Origin: Streptomyces sp. WMMB303
Lineage (GTDB): Bacteria > Actinomycetota > Actinomycetes > Streptomycetales > Streptomycetaceae
Direction: 5' to 3'
Assembly: GCF_029351045.1 (NCBI RefSeq)
Contig: NZ_JARKIN010000001.1
Span: 2,132,001 to 2,196,000 of the forward strand
Length of the DNA: 64,000 nucleotides
Shown here: positions 62,946-64,000 of the stretch, piece by piece
Numbering within the stretch: the stretch's first letter is position 1
Layout: every line of letters begins with the position of its first letter
Notes under the pieces: model-generated
Told to the model about the DNA's origin: nothing
Seen by the model: the letters and a program-made list of their open reading frames with translations, nothing else
Databases searched by the model: none
Program-made: the position numbers and the translations under genes

Positions 62946-62978
62946 GGCCGCGGAGGCCGCAGCCCGGCTTCCGCGGCC
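62946..62978 (-). terminator. Hairpin after the surface-protein gene
   Basis: GGCCGCGGA (62946-62954) pairs with TCCGCGGCC (62970-62978), just past the stop at 62982. Confidence 0.5.
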
Positions 62979-62981
62979 GCC

Positions 62982-64000
62982 TCAGCCGCGGCGACGCACG
63001 ATCCGGAGCGTGGTCACTCCCACGGCCAGCAGCGCGATGGCCACGGCGGCGAACAAGCGGGTGCCCCCGCCACCACCGGTCTCCGCCAGGTCACCGTCCG
63101 ACGCCGGGACACTGCCACCCCCCACCGTCGCGGGCCGCTCGACCGTGGCGGGCGCGTTCTGCCGGGTCACCCCGCCACCGGCGGCGGCGGTCGTGCAGTC
63201 GAGAACCCCGCTGAACGTCTTCCGGTACCCGTGCGGTCCGCGCACCGGGATCCGGTACGGCTGGTCCTCCGCCACCGGGACCGTGACGGTGCCGTGCTCG
63301 CCGCCCGCGATGTCCTCACGCTGCTTGCCGACCCGCAGCGGGAAGGAGGAGTCGCCACCGTTGGAGACGGTGATGTCCACCCCGGAGTCGGCACAGTTCT
63401 CCCTCGCCGTGGCGGCGGGAGCAGGCCCGCGCTCGGCCCAGTTGACCGTGGCGGTGGCGGAGACGGTGGACTGGCTCGACCCGGCCAGGATCTGCGCCTG
63501 CCCCCGGCCCCGCTCACCGGAGCCGGTGAACACCCGGCCCAGCGGCACCTTCGTGGCGACCTGCGCGGTCAGCGACCCCTTACCGGCCTCCACCCCCTCG
63601 GGCAGCTCGAAGTAGAGCTTCGTCCCGTTGCGCGCCGTACGGACCCGCTTCCCTTCCCGGTCGACGATCCGCATCCCCTGGGAGGCGGCATGCGGTCCGG
63701 GCGCCACGCTCACCGCGGCGGCGTTCGTGCGCACGGTCACCGGGCCGGGACGCTCGTCGGCGCGGCCGGAGACCTCCGCCCTGTCGAACGTGAGGGACGC
63801 GCCCGGCTCGGACATCGACCGGGCCTTGTCCACGAGATGGTCGGCGAGCTGCTGGGCGGCGGGGTCGGTGGCGGTGATGTGGGGCGGCTCCGGGGGCCCC
63901 TCCCCCCTCCCCCCGCCCCTCGAAGTCCCGCTCGCGCCGCTTTCGGCCAGCCGCCAGATCGCGACCTGGGTGCCCGCCGCCGCGGTCTGCGGGGTGAGCC
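62982..64000 (-). CDS. Thioester-domain surface protein, C-terminal part, LAETG sortase signal
   Basis: Open from the window end (64000) to the stop at 62982, about 339 codons; the N-terminus is outside. The first visible block, TPQTAAAGTQVAIWRLAESG, is the Gln-containing motif of TQXA thioester domains, whose internal Cys-Gln bond lets surface proteins bind covalently to targets; the partner Cys would be upstream. A beta-rich stalk follows, with ENCADSGVDI and GVLDCTTA. The C-terminus has LAETG, a helix (LFAAVAIALLAVGVTTL) and RIVRRRG, the class E sortase signal of Streptomyces, so the protein should be linked to peptidoglycan. Confidence 0.85.
   Translation of the reverse strand, partial: LTPQTAAAGTQVAIWRLAESGASGTSRGGGRGEGPPEPPHITATDPAAQQLADHLVDKARSMSEPGASLTFDRAEVSGRADERPGPVTVRTNAAAVSVAPGPHAASQGMRIVDREGKRVRTARNGTKLYFELPEGVEAGKGSLTAQVATKVPLGRVFTGSGERGRGQAQILAGSSQSTVSATATVNWAERGPAPAATARENCADSGVDITVSNGGDSSFPLRVGKQREDIAGGEHGTVTVPVAEDQPYRIPVRGPHGYRKTFSGVLDCTTAAAGGGVTRQNAPATVERPATVGGGSVPASDGDLAETGGGGGTRLFAAVAIALLAVGVTTLRIVRRRG

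Overview
The window is high-GC DNA (roughly 72% G+C, strong G/C bias at third codon positions) from an actinomycete, almost certainly Streptomyces or a close relative. The evidence is gene content and order: mreB, ndk, a DUF4233 protein, folC, valS, clpX, clpP2, clpP1, tig; later a Nei-type glycosylase, rpiB, two APC permeases flanking bioY, sodF, pepN, snapalysin, and a second pepN. This matches, from memory, the SCO2611-SCO2643 core region of S. coelicolor. It reads as chromosomal core with modest lineage-specific insertions. There is no prophage, integrase, insertion sequence, CRISPR array or secondary-metabolite cluster.

Layout. 1-5.9 kb: mreB start (cut by the window edge), ndk, DUF4233, folC and valS, all minus strand. 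6.0-9.0 kb: three tandem plus-strand paralogues, each a Pro/Gly/Gln-rich tail, one membrane helix and an outer domain. 9.1-13.6 kb: clpX, clpP2, clpP1 and tig (protein quality control) with a candidate ClgR operator. 13.7-13.9 kb: tRNA-Pro and tRNA-Gly. 14-19.6 kb: small membrane protein, acyltransferase, SpoIIE-type phosphatase, a decayed Eis-like acetyltransferase, Nei glycosylase, RpiB. 19.8-30.4 kb: permease, BioY, permease, SodF with a Nur box, DsbA-like reductase, PepN, then the divergent LysR/snapalysin pair. 30.4-44 kb: second PepN, secreted metallophosphoesterase, LysR/EamA pair, secreted serine hydrolase, DUF559/AbiEi-like protein, two small ORFs, a secreted GH84 hydrolase. 44-45.9 kb: HNH protein and MscS channel, divergent.

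45.9-56.9 kb holds the most interesting system: a seven-gene minus-strand operon. In transcription order it encodes a GlnX-like four-helix membrane protein, a GlnH-like glutamate-binding protein, a coiled-coil protein, a PknG-type kinase with zinc ribbons, a Ser/Arg-rich segment and a TPR tail, a PP2C phosphatase, a vWA protein and an FHA protein. It joins the mycobacterial GlnH-GlnX-PknG amino-acid-sensing module to a vWA-PP2C-kinase triad and an FHA reader. The kinase, phosphatase and FHA proteins each carry two four-ligand zinc-ribbon knuckles.

57.4-64 kb: a DrrAB-type ABC exporter, a truncated haemoglobin, then a minus-strand group of EttA, a 4-hydroxybenzoyl-CoA-type thioesterase and an unknown protein, and finally the C-terminal part of a thioester-domain surface protein ending in an LAETG sortase signal and cut by the window edge. 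Several genes look leaderless: a TANNNT -10 box lies 6-8 nt from the start codon with no ribosome-binding site.
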